Both the position numbers and the translations under genes were made by a program. The notes below the pieces were generated by a model, which ran no database searches, was not told the DNA's origin, and saw only the letters and a program-made list of their open reading frames with translations. 47,360 nt of DNA from Rhodospirillaceae bacterium (GTDB taxonomy: Bacteria; Pseudomonadota; Alphaproteobacteria; Thalassobaculales; Thalassobaculaceae): assembly GCA_002709155.1 (NCBI GenBank), contig PAQA01000021.1, positions 22,525 to 69,884 on the forward strand. The letters run 5' to 3'. Shown here one piece after another: positions 36,502-46,464 of the stretch (position 1 is its first letter; each line of letters opens with the position of its first letter).

Positions 36502-37443
36502 CTAACACGTTTTTTTGATCCAATCCCCAATCCATTTTGAGATATCCGCTGAATTCTCGTCCATCATGAACATATGTGTCGCGCCTGAAAATCCAATCTC
36601 CGGAAGCGAGACGAGTTCCGCTCTCCCACCCACTGAATTAATCTTTTCACATACGATCTGAGTTTCTTTTTTTGCGTCACACCATCGTTCCGACTGTTCT
36701 ATGAAGTCACCCAGTAAAAGTAACCAGGGTTTCCCTTTTATAGTCTCAGACTTTATGTCTTCTAATAATGGCCATCCAGAGGCTTCGGCGCATATAACAG
36801 CCCGAATACAATCACTATTCTCAACGGCTGCCCGAGAACCAAGAAATCCACCCTGACTGTGGCACAATAAAACACAAGGCCCTATTTCTTTTAATGCGGC
36901 ACCAATGCCCCTTATTTGAGCGTTAGATGTAGTGGTCCATCTTGGTACAAACTGTTTTTGAAATGCATCCAATGCTTTCAGTGGAAATCTTTGACCTTGA
37001 AAAGCTGTGCCAGTTTTATAGCCATCCGGAGGTCCAAAACGAAAAATATCCCATGCTTCATCCAATGTTCTGGGTATAGGATCCCCTTCCCATACGCCTT
37101 CCACGGCGCAAAATCCGGAACGACCTCGTTCCACATTATCGATCACGTAAACTGCAAACCCTTGTAATAGAAATTCATTTAGCCATCCCGGACGTCCGTC
37201 AGGTGTTGTTTCCCAACACGCTCCTGTCAAACCTCCTCCGTGCAGAAGCACCAAGGGATAATCAAACTTTTTATTTTTTGGAATAAAATATTGAACATAA
37301 AGTTGCTCTATTAAAAATTTTCCGTTTGGGTCTTGCTCATGCGAGTTAGTTTCAGTGAACCAAATTTTCCTTTTTGGTTTCCCTTTCACCTCAACCAGAC
37401 GCCCTCCAACGTGAAAGCTTCCAAATTTTTCTAATTCATACAT
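36502..37443 (-). CDS. Alpha/beta hydrolase (ORF track start 37485; likely start 37443)
   Basis: VLLHGGGLTGACWETTPDGRPGW, LLCHSQGGFLGSRAA nucleophile elbow, GATHMFMMDENS. Confidence 0.85.
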   Translation of the reverse strand: MYELEKFGSFHVGGRLVEVKGKPKRKIWFTETNSHEQDPNGKFLIEQLYVQYFIPKNKKFDYPLVLLHGGGLTGACWETTPDGRPGWLNEFLLQGFAVYVIDNVERGRSGFCAVEGVWEGDPIPRTLDEAWDIFRFGPPDGYKTGTAFQGQRFPLKALDAFQKQFVPRWTTTSNAQIRGIGAALKEIGPCVLLCHSQGGFLGSRAAVENSDCIRAVICAEASGWPLLEDIKSETIKGKPWLLLLGDFIEQSERWCDAKKETQIVCEKINSVGGRAELVSLPEIGFSGATHMFMMDENSADISKWIGDWIKKTC

Positions 37444-37579
37444 CTTTGAATTACCCAAAGAAATTAAGTGCCACAATATTATCAATCAACCATTTAGTCT
37501 TGGTGGATAACTTGACCCATCATCGTCTGAATAGGATATTCTATATTTTCTTCAACACCAAATATTTAGGAAACAAGAA

Positions 37580-38362
37580 ATGAGATGGGCACGTATTCAA
37601 ATTGAACATAAGATTTCTCACGGCATTGTTGAGGAAGATCAAATTTGTCTTGTCGAGGGTGGAATATTTGACAAGATAAACCTCACTGGTCAAAAAGTCC
37701 CAATAGAGAACGCTAAATTTCTTACGCCGATTGAGCCAAAAACATTCTATGCTGCTGGGTTAAATTATGCAGAGCATGTCATTGAACAGGCTTTAGCTAA
37801 TAATCGCGAACCTAATATTCCCGACGAGCCTCACATAGGTTATCGTGCGAATAACGCTCTCATTGCACATAATGAACCTATCATTAAACCGTCCGATTCA
37901 TCTGAAGAATTTCAGTACGAGGGCGAATTGGTAGCCATAATTGGGAAAGAAGCAAAGAATATATCTGAGGACGAAGCGCTAGATTTTGTATTCGGATATA
38001 CTATTGGAAACGACGTGAGCGAGCGTAAATGGCAACGTGACGATCGGACGATGTGGAGAGCAAAAAATACAGATACTTTTAAACCAATGGGCCCGTGGAT
38101 CGAAACAGATGTAAATCTTGATAAGTTAATCACTACGGTGCGGTTGAATAATATTGAGACGATTTCTTTTCCTACAAATTCAATGATCTTTGGTGTAGCC
38201 CGTTTCATCAGTGCCATGTCACGGTATTTGACTTTAGTTCCAGGAGATATGATTTGGATGGGAACAGAAGGACATTCTAAAAACATGAAAGCAGGAGACA
38301 TATGCGAAATTGAAATAAATGAAATTGGCACACTCCGAAATCCAATTATTCTGGGGAATTAA
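37580..38362 (+). CDS. Fumarylacetoacetate hydrolase family protein
   Basis: FQYEGELVAIIGKEAKNISEDEALDFVFGYTIGNDVSERKWQ, PMGPWIETD, LVPGDMIWMGTEGH. Confidence 0.93.
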   Translation: MRWARIQIEHKISHGIVEEDQICLVEGGIFDKINLTGQKVPIENAKFLTPIEPKTFYAAGLNYAEHVIEQALANNREPNIPDEPHIGYRANNALIAHNEPIIKPSDSSEEFQYEGELVAIIGKEAKNISEDEALDFVFGYTIGNDVSERKWQRDDRTMWRAKNTDTFKPMGPWIETDVNLDKLITTVRLNNIETISFPTNSMIFGVARFISAMSRYLTLVPGDMIWMGTEGHSKNMKAGDICEIEINEIGTLRNPIILGN

Positions 38363-38407
38363 CGAGTCTTTTTTTTCGAACCAAAATCACAAACGGTTCA
38401 GAATAAG

Positions 38408-38431
38408 TTTTAGTCCAATAAAACTAAAACC
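38408..38431. terminator. Possible terminator hairpin between convergent genes
   Basis: GTTTTAGT-CCAATAAA-ACTAAAAC perfect 8-bp arms; AT-rich and without a strong T-tract. Confidence 0.35.
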
Positions 38432-38522
38432 ACTTTTAAAAACTACAAAGAGACTATCCGGCTCTATACTAGATATTCGTCTAAAACGCCTCAATAGACT
38501 GGCGACATTATTACTAAAGGAA

Positions 38523-39350
38523 TTACTTAAAGAGGCTGAGGATATTACCGCTTGCGCTGTTAGCAATACTCGCTGTCTGAGCGGCTAACTGAGACTGAAC
38601 ATTTTGAGATGCTAGTGATACGGTTTCACGACCTATATCGGCATCTACTATCCCGCCTAACCCTTCCGCAGCAAGTTGCTCAAAATTTATTAATTCATCT
38701 TGGCGTCCTTGAATTGCGTTTTGTGCGGACACAAGTGAAGACGCAGCACCTGACAAAGTGGACTGGAACGCAGCAAATTCATTTTCAATTATGGACATGG
38801 GGTTACCAATTTTCGCCTCGTCAGATATAGCAGTCTGCAGAGCGTTCACAGCAGTACCAACTCCACTTTGAGATCCAACAACAAGTTCGTCACCATTTTC
38901 AGAAGATAGGGTCGAGACATCCGATGCATCGGCGCCTATTAAATTCGCTCCATTAAACGAACTGTTAGAGACAAAGCTTTGCGCCTGTTGAAGTAAATTT
39001 CCAACTTCAGACTTTAAAATATCTTTTTGCGCTTCATTATTTGCACCATTAGCCAACTCAAATAACTTGCCTTTAATTTCGACATTCAGATCTGACAAAG
39101 CATTAACCCCAGACAAGCCGGTCGACACAACACCACTCGCACTATTCAATCCTTGATTCAATGCTGACGCGACTTGTATTTTTCCTCGCAATTGTTGAGC
39201 TAACGCAAAGCTGTCTGAATTCGATGATGGGTCTACCCTTAGCCCGGTGGCTAATTTTACTGCCGTTGCAGCAGTGGCTTTTTCCCCCGCATCTACGCTA
39301 CGCAACGATTTAAATAGACTAGCACTGAGATTAACAGGGGTAATTGCCAT
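38523..39350 (-). CDS. Flagellin-like protein (short, no central variable domain)
   Basis: 275 aa; N-terminal KLATGLRVDPSSNSDSFALAQQLRGKIQVASALNQGLNSASGVVSTGLSGVNAL and C-terminal DADIGRETVSLASQNVQSQLAAQTASIANSASGNILSLFK match the flagellin D0/D1 layout. Confidence 0.88.
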   Translation of the reverse strand: MAITPVNLSASLFKSLRSVDAGEKATAATAVKLATGLRVDPSSNSDSFALAQQLRGKIQVASALNQGLNSASGVVSTGLSGVNALSDLNVEIKGKLFELANGANNEAQKDILKSEVGNLLQQAQSFVSNSSFNGANLIGADASDVSTLSSENGDELVVGSQSGVGTAVNALQTAISDEAKIGNPMSIIENEFAAFQSTLSGAASSLVSAQNAIQGRQDELINFEQLAAEGLGGIVDADIGRETVSLASQNVQSQLAAQTASIANSASGNILSLFK

Positions 39351-39540
39351 TTTTCCAACCTTTAGTTTTAATTACTATTATAATTAAAAATTTTGTCCAT
39401 TGCACGGGTAAAAAACTAAGTGAGTCGGTGCGTTAAATCAACTGTATTTAAGCATGATATAAAAAGTTCATTTAGAGTTTTTTATTAGATCCAATTTGCT
39501 AAACTCATGTTAGATTCATTGTACCGGGGACAAAAGCATT

Positions 39541-40422
39541 ATGAAATTCGCGCTACATTTTGGAAATTTAATCTTTCCTTCGCCTCATGCAGCAAAAAAA
39601 CTTGCTTTGGCCGCCGAAGCAGCCGGGTTTGAATCAATCATCGCAGTCGAACATGTCGTCATACCAACCGACTATGAAACTAGGTATCCATACAATGAAA
39701 ATGGACGTCTTCCGGGAAATGCGGATATGCCTTGGCCTGACCCCTTATCTTGGTTAACTTTTATTGGTGGAGTAACGACTAAGCTCCGTTTAATAACAGG
39801 CGTATTGGTTCTACCGCAGCGAAATCCCTTAGTCTTAGCAAAACAATTGGCCACAATCGACCATTTAACCGAAGGCCGTTTAGAATTAGGTATTGGAGTC
39901 GGGTGGTTGAAAGAGGAATTCGAGGCAATTGGAGTGCCGTTTAAACGACGCGGAGCTAGAATGGATGAATACATAAAATCAATGCGAGCGCTTTGGGCCC
40001 ACCAGGATGCAAGCTTCGATGGTGAATTTGTATCTTTTAGCCAAATGAATTGCAGTCCAAAACCATATAACGGGCGTGTTCCAATCATAATAGGAGGACA
40101 TTCTCCTAAGGCTGCTCAGAGGGCGGCCCATCTTGGGGATGGTTTTTTCCCGGCTACAGGAACGCAAACAGATATCTCGCCGATTATACAAATAATGCAT
40201 GAGGAAGCTGAAAGAATTGATCGGGACCCCAAAACAATAGAGCTAACAACTGGTTGCCCTGGCGCACTCCCTGGTTCAAAAGTTGATCCATTATCCGCAG
40301 TTGAAGAAAGAATCGCGGCAGGTGTTGACCGTATAGCGCTGCCAGTTAATGCTTTTTCAGATAATATAGAAGAACAACTCACATCTTTCAGTGAAAATGT
40401 TATCCAAAAAATAAATGGATGA
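39541..40422 (+). CDS. LLM-class flavin-dependent oxidoreductase (luciferase-like)
   Basis: AAEAAGFESIIAVEHVVIP, GVLVLPQRNPLVLAKQLATIDHLTEGRLELGIGVGWLKEEFEAIGVPFKRRGARMDE. Confidence 0.93.
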   Translation: MKFALHFGNLIFPSPHAAKKLALAAEAAGFESIIAVEHVVIPTDYETRYPYNENGRLPGNADMPWPDPLSWLTFIGGVTTKLRLITGVLVLPQRNPLVLAKQLATIDHLTEGRLELGIGVGWLKEEFEAIGVPFKRRGARMDEYIKSMRALWAHQDASFDGEFVSFSQMNCSPKPYNGRVPIIIGGHSPKAAQRAAHLGDGFFPATGTQTDISPIIQIMHEEAERIDRDPKTIELTTGCPGALPGSKVDPLSAVEERIAAGVDRIALPVNAFSDNIEEQLTSFSENVIQKING

Positions 40423-40445
40423 TAAAATTGGATACCGAGCACGCA

Positions 40446-43115
40446 ATGATAGAAAAAAACAATAGTTTCAGAGCCAAAGACCAGCTAACCGTTGGGGCCA
40501 AGTCATATACTTTTTATAATTTATTAAAAGCAGAGAAAAATGGTCTCGTGGGCATCACCAAGCTGCCATACTGCCTCAAAGTACTTTTAGAGAATATGCT
40601 CCGAAAAGAAGATGGAATAAATATAAAGCAGGAGGGTATTAGAACTTTTTCTTCTTGGGTGACGACGGCACACGGGTCCGAAGAGATCAGTTTTTTCCCT
40701 ACTCGGGTTATGGTCCACGATGTATCGGGGATCCCACTACTTGCCGATCTCGCAGCGATGCGGGAAAATATGATCGCATTAAATCAAAACCCAGACCTTT
40801 TAAATCCCATTCGACCTATAGATTTTATTATGGATCATTCGGTCATTGTAGAATTTTCGGGACAGAAGAATGCCGCCAAACAAAATATGCTGGCCGAATA
40901 CACACGAAATGAAGAACGGTATCGCGTAGCTAAATGGGCGCAGAAGGCATTCAAAAACATGCAGGTGATACAACCCGGCCAAGGGATCTGTCATCAAATC
41001 AATCTGGAAACATTAGCCCGAGTAGTTTGGTCTGAAGAAGATAGTGATCACGGCTTAATCGCTTTCCCCGATAGTTTAATCGCTTGTGACAGTCATACAC
41101 CGATGATCAATGCTTTGTCAGTGTTAGGGTGGGGTGTGGGAGGAATAGAAGCACTTTCAGCTATACTCGGCGAGCCTGTAAATTTAATAATGCCTGACGT
41201 TATTGGAATAAGATTAGTTGGAAAACCAAAGGAGGGAATAACCACAACAGATATCGTATTATCGTTGACGCGCGTCCTGCGTGAATACGGCGTTGTACAA
41301 AAATTTACTGAGTTTTTTGGCCCTGGACTTGACGCACTCACTCTCCCAGAACGGGCAACACTGGCAAACATGGCGCCAGAGTATGGTGCAAGTATAAGTT
41401 TTTTTCCAACAGACCAGGAAACGCTGAATTTTCTAAAACTGACGGGGAGAGAAGATAACATACCGCTTGTAGAACACTACAGTAAAGCCCAAGGATTATG
41501 GCGTGACGATACAGTTGAAAGGGTTTATTCGGAAATATTAGAATTCGATCTGGGAAATATAATCGCTTCTGTATCGGGACCCAAGCTACCGCAAATGCAA
41601 GTGCCCTTGGATAAGGCCCACCTGTCAGCATTAGATGCGATCGAGGAAATTGCCCCCGCAAGCCAAAATTGTGCGTTGCACGAGGACGAACGAATACTTC
41701 AAGATGGGGATATTGTGATAGCAGCCATCACCTCTTGCACTAACACGTCAAATCCAATGGTCATGATAGCCGCCGGACTTCTTGCAAAAAAAGCACAGGA
41801 AAAAGGATTAAAGACAAGGCCGTGGGTAAAAACGTCCCTGTCGCCTGGATCACGCGTGGTTGTTGATTATCTCACGCGCGCTGAACTAATGGAGCCGCTT
41901 GAATGGTTGGGTTTTCATGTTGCCGGGTTCGGGTGTATGACTTGTTGCGGCGGGTCGGGACAATTGGACCACTCAATCAGCGCCGACATTCAAAAACGAA
42001 ATCTGAGTGCTGCAGCTGTTTTATCCGGTAATCGGAACTTTGAAGGCAGAATACACCCAGACGTTAAACTTGCGTATTTAGGATCGCCTCCCCTTGTTGT
42101 GGCGTATGCCATACTTGGAAACATTACTAAAGACATCACCTCACAACCACTGGGATATGATGAGCAGAACCACCCCATTTTTCTCAAGGACATCTGGCCT
42201 AGCTCGAAAGAAATAAATGAAGTTGTTTTTAAATACCTTAAACCGGAATTATTTAAAGATGCACAGATAACCTCAACGCAAGAAGATGCACTTTGGAATA
42301 ACGTTTCCTCAAATGAAAAAAGTACCTATGACTGGGATAAAAAAAGTACGTATATTTTGAAACCGCCATTTTTAGAGAAAATAAAAAAATGTAATACACG
42401 AGAAACTATCCATAACGCTGCCATCTTGGCTATCTTTGGTGATAATATAACGACCGACCACATTTCTCCAGGCAATCGAATTTCTATAGATAGCCAGGCG
42501 GGAAAGCACCTTTTGTCTAAGGGTGTAAGACCAGAGGACTTCAGTAGTTACCTGCAGCGACGTGTTAATCATGAGGTTATGATGCGTGGAACATTCGATA
42601 ACGCGCATATCCAAAACGAAATGACCCCTCAGTCTAAAGGCGGATGGACTATACACAGTCCATCTAATGAGCTTACGACCATTTACGAAGCACACTTGCG
42701 CTACGAAGCGGAAAAACGACCATTAATCGTTATCGCTGGCAAGGAATATGGAACAGGTTCATCTCGGGATTGGGCAGCGAAAGGTCCGTATCTTTTGGGG
42801 GTAAGGGCCATTATAGCGGAAAGTTTTGAGAGGATTCACAGAAGTAATCTTATCGGCATGGGAATATTACCGTTGGAATTTCGGGAAGGAGAAACTCGAA
42901 AAACGCTCGGATTAGACGGGACCGAAAAAGTAGATATCTTAGCATCTCAAGATACGATGGATGCAAGAGATTTAATCGATACTCGCTTTATAAAGCCAGA
43001 CGGAGAATTTGTCTCAGCACAGCTCATCTGCCGGCTAGATACTAATAGCGAACTTTCCTGGTTTAAAGCGGGTGGCGTGATGCCGCACATCCTTAACAAA
43101 TTCAAAACCACTTGA
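40446..43115 (+). CDS. acnA: Aconitate hydratase (AcnA type; ORF track start 40419)
   Basis: CDSHTPMINALSVLGWGVGGIEA, SCTNTSNP, GFGCMTCCGGSGQL, NITTDHISPGNRI, GKEYGTGSSRDWAAKGP. Confidence 0.95.
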   Translation: MIEKNNSFRAKDQLTVGAKSYTFYNLLKAEKNGLVGITKLPYCLKVLLENMLRKEDGINIKQEGIRTFSSWVTTAHGSEEISFFPTRVMVHDVSGIPLLADLAAMRENMIALNQNPDLLNPIRPIDFIMDHSVIVEFSGQKNAAKQNMLAEYTRNEERYRVAKWAQKAFKNMQVIQPGQGICHQINLETLARVVWSEEDSDHGLIAFPDSLIACDSHTPMINALSVLGWGVGGIEALSAILGEPVNLIMPDVIGIRLVGKPKEGITTTDIVLSLTRVLREYGVVQKFTEFFGPGLDALTLPERATLANMAPEYGASISFFPTDQETLNFLKLTGREDNIPLVEHYSKAQGLWRDDTVERVYSEILEFDLGNIIASVSGPKLPQMQVPLDKAHLSALDAIEEIAPASQNCALHEDERILQDGDIVIAAITSCTNTSNPMVMIAAGLLAKKAQEKGLKTRPWVKTSLSPGSRVVVDYLTRAELMEPLEWLGFHVAGFGCMTCCGGSGQLDHSISADIQKRNLSAAAVLSGNRNFEGRIHPDVKLAYLGSPPLVVAYAILGNITKDITSQPLGYDEQNHPIFLKDIWPSSKEINEVVFKYLKPELFKDAQITSTQEDALWNNVSSNEKSTYDWDKKSTYILKPPFLEKIKKCNTRETIHNAAILAIFGDNITTDHISPGNRISIDSQAGKHLLSKGVRPEDFSSYLQRRVNHEVMMRGTFDNAHIQNEMTPQSKGGWTIHSPSNELTTIYEAHLRYEAEKRPLIVIAGKEYGTGSSRDWAAKGPYLLGVRAIIAESFERIHRSNLIGMGILPLEFREGETRKTLGLDGTEKVDILASQDTMDARDLIDTRFIKPDGEFVSAQLICRLDTNSELSWFKAGGVMPHILNKFKTT

Positions 43116-43167
43116 TGGTTTGATTTGTTATCGACCATATACCTATTAGTTAACGGTTTTATATCTC

Positions 43168-43197
43168 TTGGCAGTTGCGTTTTGTCTGCGTTATAAT
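43168..43197 (+). promoter_or_regulatory. Candidate sigma70 promoter TTGGCA-N18-TATAAT
   Basis: Read directly, 45 bp upstream of the 43242 ATG. Confidence 0.45.
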
Positions 43198-43241
43198 TCT
43201 AATATACGCATTCTCAATAGTTTTCGAAAATAGGAGTTTAC

Positions 43242-44111
43242 ATGAGTAGCCTGGAAGAGGCTGGGTCACCGGAAAATATGACTAAACCTGTTAAAGTGTA
43301 TTGGCAACCCGGGTGCTCAAGCTGTCTAAAAACGAAGGAGTTCCTTATTGATAACGGGATATCTTTTGAGTCCGTCAATGTTCTAGACGATGAAAAAGGG
43401 TTCGCGGAATTACAATCTTTAGGCATAAAGCTGGTGCCCATTGTCGCAAGAGGCAGCTCTTGGGCAAACGGCGCTGTTTTTAGAGATGTGGCTAAAGTTG
43501 CCGGATTCGAATATGGCGCACATAAAATGCTGGCACCAGAAAGTATAAAAGATAAAGTTTTAATGATTCTCGATGCCGCACAAAGATATCTGCAACAAAT
43601 TCCTGACTCTCAACTTGATGAGGTTTTACCAGGACGCCCTCGTTCGTATAGACAACTCGTCTATCATGTTTTTGACATTCCCAAGGTTTTTTTGGATAGA
43701 GTAGAATATGATGCACCGTACACATACGAAGCACTAAAATCGATTTTGCCAGACACCATGACAACAAAAAACGACTTAATGAATTACGGTGCCAGCAATA
43801 GAGCGCGCTTCCAAACCTGGTGGGAAAGGGAAGGATTTTCTACTGACTTCGAACAGCCGGGAAAAGTTTACTACGGTGATGTCACATTACATGAAGTTTT
43901 GGAGCGAACTGGATGGCATTCCGGACAGCATACAAGGCAAATAATACTAATGCTTCGTGAAAAGTTAGGAATCGAACCCAATGGTCCAATAACAGATTTA
44001 GACTTAAGTGGTTTGCCTTTACCAAAAAATGTCTGGGATAATGAACGCTCCTTTGATGAGGCTGCATTCGCCGAAAAAGCCGAGACTTGGCAAGATGCAA
44101 AGACACGATAG
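43242..44111 (+). CDS. Glutaredoxin domain fused to DinB-like (DinB/YfiT metalloenzyme fold) domain
   Basis: N-terminal VKVYWQPGCSSCLKTKEFLIDNGISFESVNV...LVPIV (CxxC, cis-Pro); C-terminal LVYHVFDIPKVFLDRV ... GWHSGQHTRQIILML gives a DinB-type His triad. Confidence 0.8.
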   Translation: MSSLEEAGSPENMTKPVKVYWQPGCSSCLKTKEFLIDNGISFESVNVLDDEKGFAELQSLGIKLVPIVARGSSWANGAVFRDVAKVAGFEYGAHKMLAPESIKDKVLMILDAAQRYLQQIPDSQLDEVLPGRPRSYRQLVYHVFDIPKVFLDRVEYDAPYTYEALKSILPDTMTTKNDLMNYGASNRARFQTWWEREGFSTDFEQPGKVYYGDVTLHEVLERTGWHSGQHTRQIILMLREKLGIEPNGPITDLDLSGLPLPKNVWDNERSFDEAAFAEKAETWQDAKTR

Positions 44112-44207
44112 ATGTAAAAAGGTGTTTCGGATCAAACGGGTAAATTTTTGTTGTACAAGATAAGAAGGTAAGGCTTCGTAAAATCAAATACAGGCGGATA
44201 TAACTTA

Positions 44208-45578
44208 ATGAAACCAATCAGAATTATGGCAGCCTCAGGGATGCTGGGCTATGGATTTACAGAAGAAGCTTTTAAAAATGGCTTATCAATGGGCCTTGAT
44301 TTAATAGCATGCGACGCAGGCTCAGCTGATCCAGGTCCATATTATTTGGGAAGTGGCACGGCGTTCGTTTCACGTTTAGCGGTCAAGAGAGACCTTGGAC
44401 TAATGGTTAAAGGCGGAGTGGAGGCTGGTGTTCCTGTTTTTATTGGTTCAGCCGGTGGCAGTGGATCTAATCCCCAAGTTGACTGGACATTGGATATTCT
44501 GCGAGAAATATGCGAAGAACAGAATATCACTCCAAAGGTCGTTGTATTGAGGAGTGAGATATCGAAGGAAAAACTAAAATCAAAAATTGAAAAAGATAAG
44601 ATAACACCGCTAGGACCAATCGCTCCGCTGACGATCGATGACGCGGATAACAGTCATAGAGTAGTTGCCATGATGGGGATAGAGCCCTTTCAGGAAGCAC
44701 TTGAAAGAGGTGCTCAAGTTGTAATCGCTGGCAGATCAAGTGACGCAGCCATTTATGCTTCTGTTCCTCTGCGGCTCGGCGCCGACCCTGGACTATCGTG
44801 GCATATGGGAAAGATAATAGAGTGTGGTGCGCAAGTAATTGAGCCAAGAGAAGGTCAGGATTGTGTTATTGGAACTATTTATGAGGACCATTTTACAATT
44901 GAACCCGCACATCCAGACAGACGATGCACGCGGACGCGCGTTGCAGCGCACACACTTTATGAGAACCCCAGCCCTTATCACCTAAAAGAACCGAATGGCT
45001 TGTTAAATACAAAAGCAGCAGTTTTTACGCAAACAGACGATCGAACTGTGAAGGTTTCAGGCAGTCTCTGGGAGCCATCCGATAAATACACCGTAAAATT
45101 GGAAGGAGTAAGAGAGCTTGGCTATCGGACGATATTCATGGCTGGAATTCGTGATCCAATCCTTGTCTCAACGATAAGCGACTTTATACAATCTTGCCGC
45201 TCCCGAATTTCAAAAGATGTTTTGGCCCTAGGCGTAGAAGAAAATGAGTACACGTTGGAAATTAAAGTGTATGGACAAGATGCCGTGATGGGTTCTAACG
45301 AACCCGTAAAAAACAGCCAGGCTCATGAATTAGCGGTCCTTGTGGATGTCATTGCTCCAACAGAGGATATAAGTCGTGCTGTTTGTGCTAAGGCGCGCTA
45401 TAGTCTTCTTCATACAGACTTTCCGGGAAGGATGTGTATTTCCGGTAATCTCGCAATTCCATTTTCCCCATCAGACTTTTCTGCGGGAAATGTTTATGAG
45501 TTTAATATATGGCACGTTATGGAATGCGATAACCCATTAGAGCCTGTTACCATCGAAAAAGTAGATCTTTTCAATTAA
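44208..45578 (+). CDS. AtuA-like (DUF1446) family protein
   Basis: RIMAASGMLGYGFTEEAF, DLIACDAGSADPGPYYLGSGT, GSAGGSGSNPQVDWTL, IAGRSSDAAIYASVPLRLGADPGLSWHMGKIIECGA. Confidence 0.88.
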   Translation: MKPIRIMAASGMLGYGFTEEAFKNGLSMGLDLIACDAGSADPGPYYLGSGTAFVSRLAVKRDLGLMVKGGVEAGVPVFIGSAGGSGSNPQVDWTLDILREICEEQNITPKVVVLRSEISKEKLKSKIEKDKITPLGPIAPLTIDDADNSHRVVAMMGIEPFQEALERGAQVVIAGRSSDAAIYASVPLRLGADPGLSWHMGKIIECGAQVIEPREGQDCVIGTIYEDHFTIEPAHPDRRCTRTRVAAHTLYENPSPYHLKEPNGLLNTKAAVFTQTDDRTVKVSGSLWEPSDKYTVKLEGVRELGYRTIFMAGIRDPILVSTISDFIQSCRSRISKDVLALGVEENEYTLEIKVYGQDAVMGSNEPVKNSQAHELAVLVDVIAPTEDISRAVCAKARYSLLHTDFPGRMCISGNLAIPFSPSDFSAGNVYEFNIWHVMECDNPLEPVTIEKVDLFN

Positions 45579-45593
45579 AAGGGTAAATTGACG

Positions 45594-45905
45594 ATGACTA
45601 AGTTAAGGGATCTGGCAAAAGTTATACGATCAAAAAATGCAGGTGCCTTGTTATTAACACTCGACATCATGTTTGAAGATGAAACCACCTACAAAAAAGT
45701 CTGTAATTCTGGAGCGTTGTCCCCTAGAACCCTGGCGCCTTTGTATAATGTTAGTGATAATCAAATAGAGGTCATACCATTTGATGTAGCGCTTGCCATT
45801 AAGATCACTTTGCCCAGGTCTATCCCTGCAGGGTCACCAGGCGAATCCGACGTCTATGGAGCGCAACAGCACGCCCCATTAATGGATATCGAGATCCCCA
45901 TTTGA
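45594..45905 (+). CDS. DUF4387 family protein
   Basis: LRDLAKVIRSKNAGALLLTLDIMFEDETTYKKVCNSGALSP...FDVALAIKITLPRSIPAGSPGESDVYGAQQHAPLMDIEIP; directly downstream of the AtuA-like gene. Confidence 0.85.
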   Translation: MTKLRDLAKVIRSKNAGALLLTLDIMFEDETTYKKVCNSGALSPRTLAPLYNVSDNQIEVIPFDVALAIKITLPRSIPAGSPGESDVYGAQQHAPLMDIEIPI

Positions 45906-46083
45906 AACACCAAGCAAATCAGCCAACATGATCTGTGTGGCGATTTAATTTTGCCTGCATATACTGCGGCCAGTTTATTTTTATATTAGTAGAGGGCGAT
46001 ACTTGATTATATTGACGCCACTTGATGCTTTGATAATCAGACACTACGTTAGAGGTAGGTAACCTACTGGAGCAATTCGAAAA

Positions 46084-46371
46084 ATGTATGCTATTTTTCA
46101 ACTTTTGGACTCATTAATAAGCCTATATCTTTGGTGTCTTTTTATCTTTGTAATATTAAGTTGGCTGATAAATTTTGGCATTGTGAATACTCAGAACCGT
46201 TTCATTTATTTGGTTATGGACTTTCTTTATAAAATTACGGAACCAGCTCTTCGTCCTATTCGGAGGTTTGTACCAAATTTTGGCGGCATTGATATCTCTC
46301 CAATTATATTGGTTTTAGGGTTAATTTTTGTAAGAAATCTGATCATGGTTGATTTGGTAAAAATGTTTTGA
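46084..46371 (+). CDS. YggT family membrane protein
   Basis: 95 aa; FVILSWLINFGIVNTQNRFIYLVMDFLYKITEPALRPIRRFVPNFGGIDISPIILVLGLIFVRNLI is YggT-like. Confidence 0.93.
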   Translation: MYAIFQLLDSLISLYLWCLFIFVILSWLINFGIVNTQNRFIYLVMDFLYKITEPALRPIRRFVPNFGGIDISPIILVLGLIFVRNLIMVDLVKMF

Positions 46372-46381
46372 TGGTAAATTA

Positions 46382-46395
46382 AAGAGCATGCTCTT
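46382..46395. repeat. 14-bp perfect palindrome AAGAGCATGCTCTT between yggT and folD
   Basis: Read directly. Confidence 0.6.
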
Positions 46396-46464
46396 AGATT
46401 TGTTTTGATTAATAGAATGATTTAAAAAAGAACAAACGAATTGCTGTATAAAAAGGGTTGTTTG

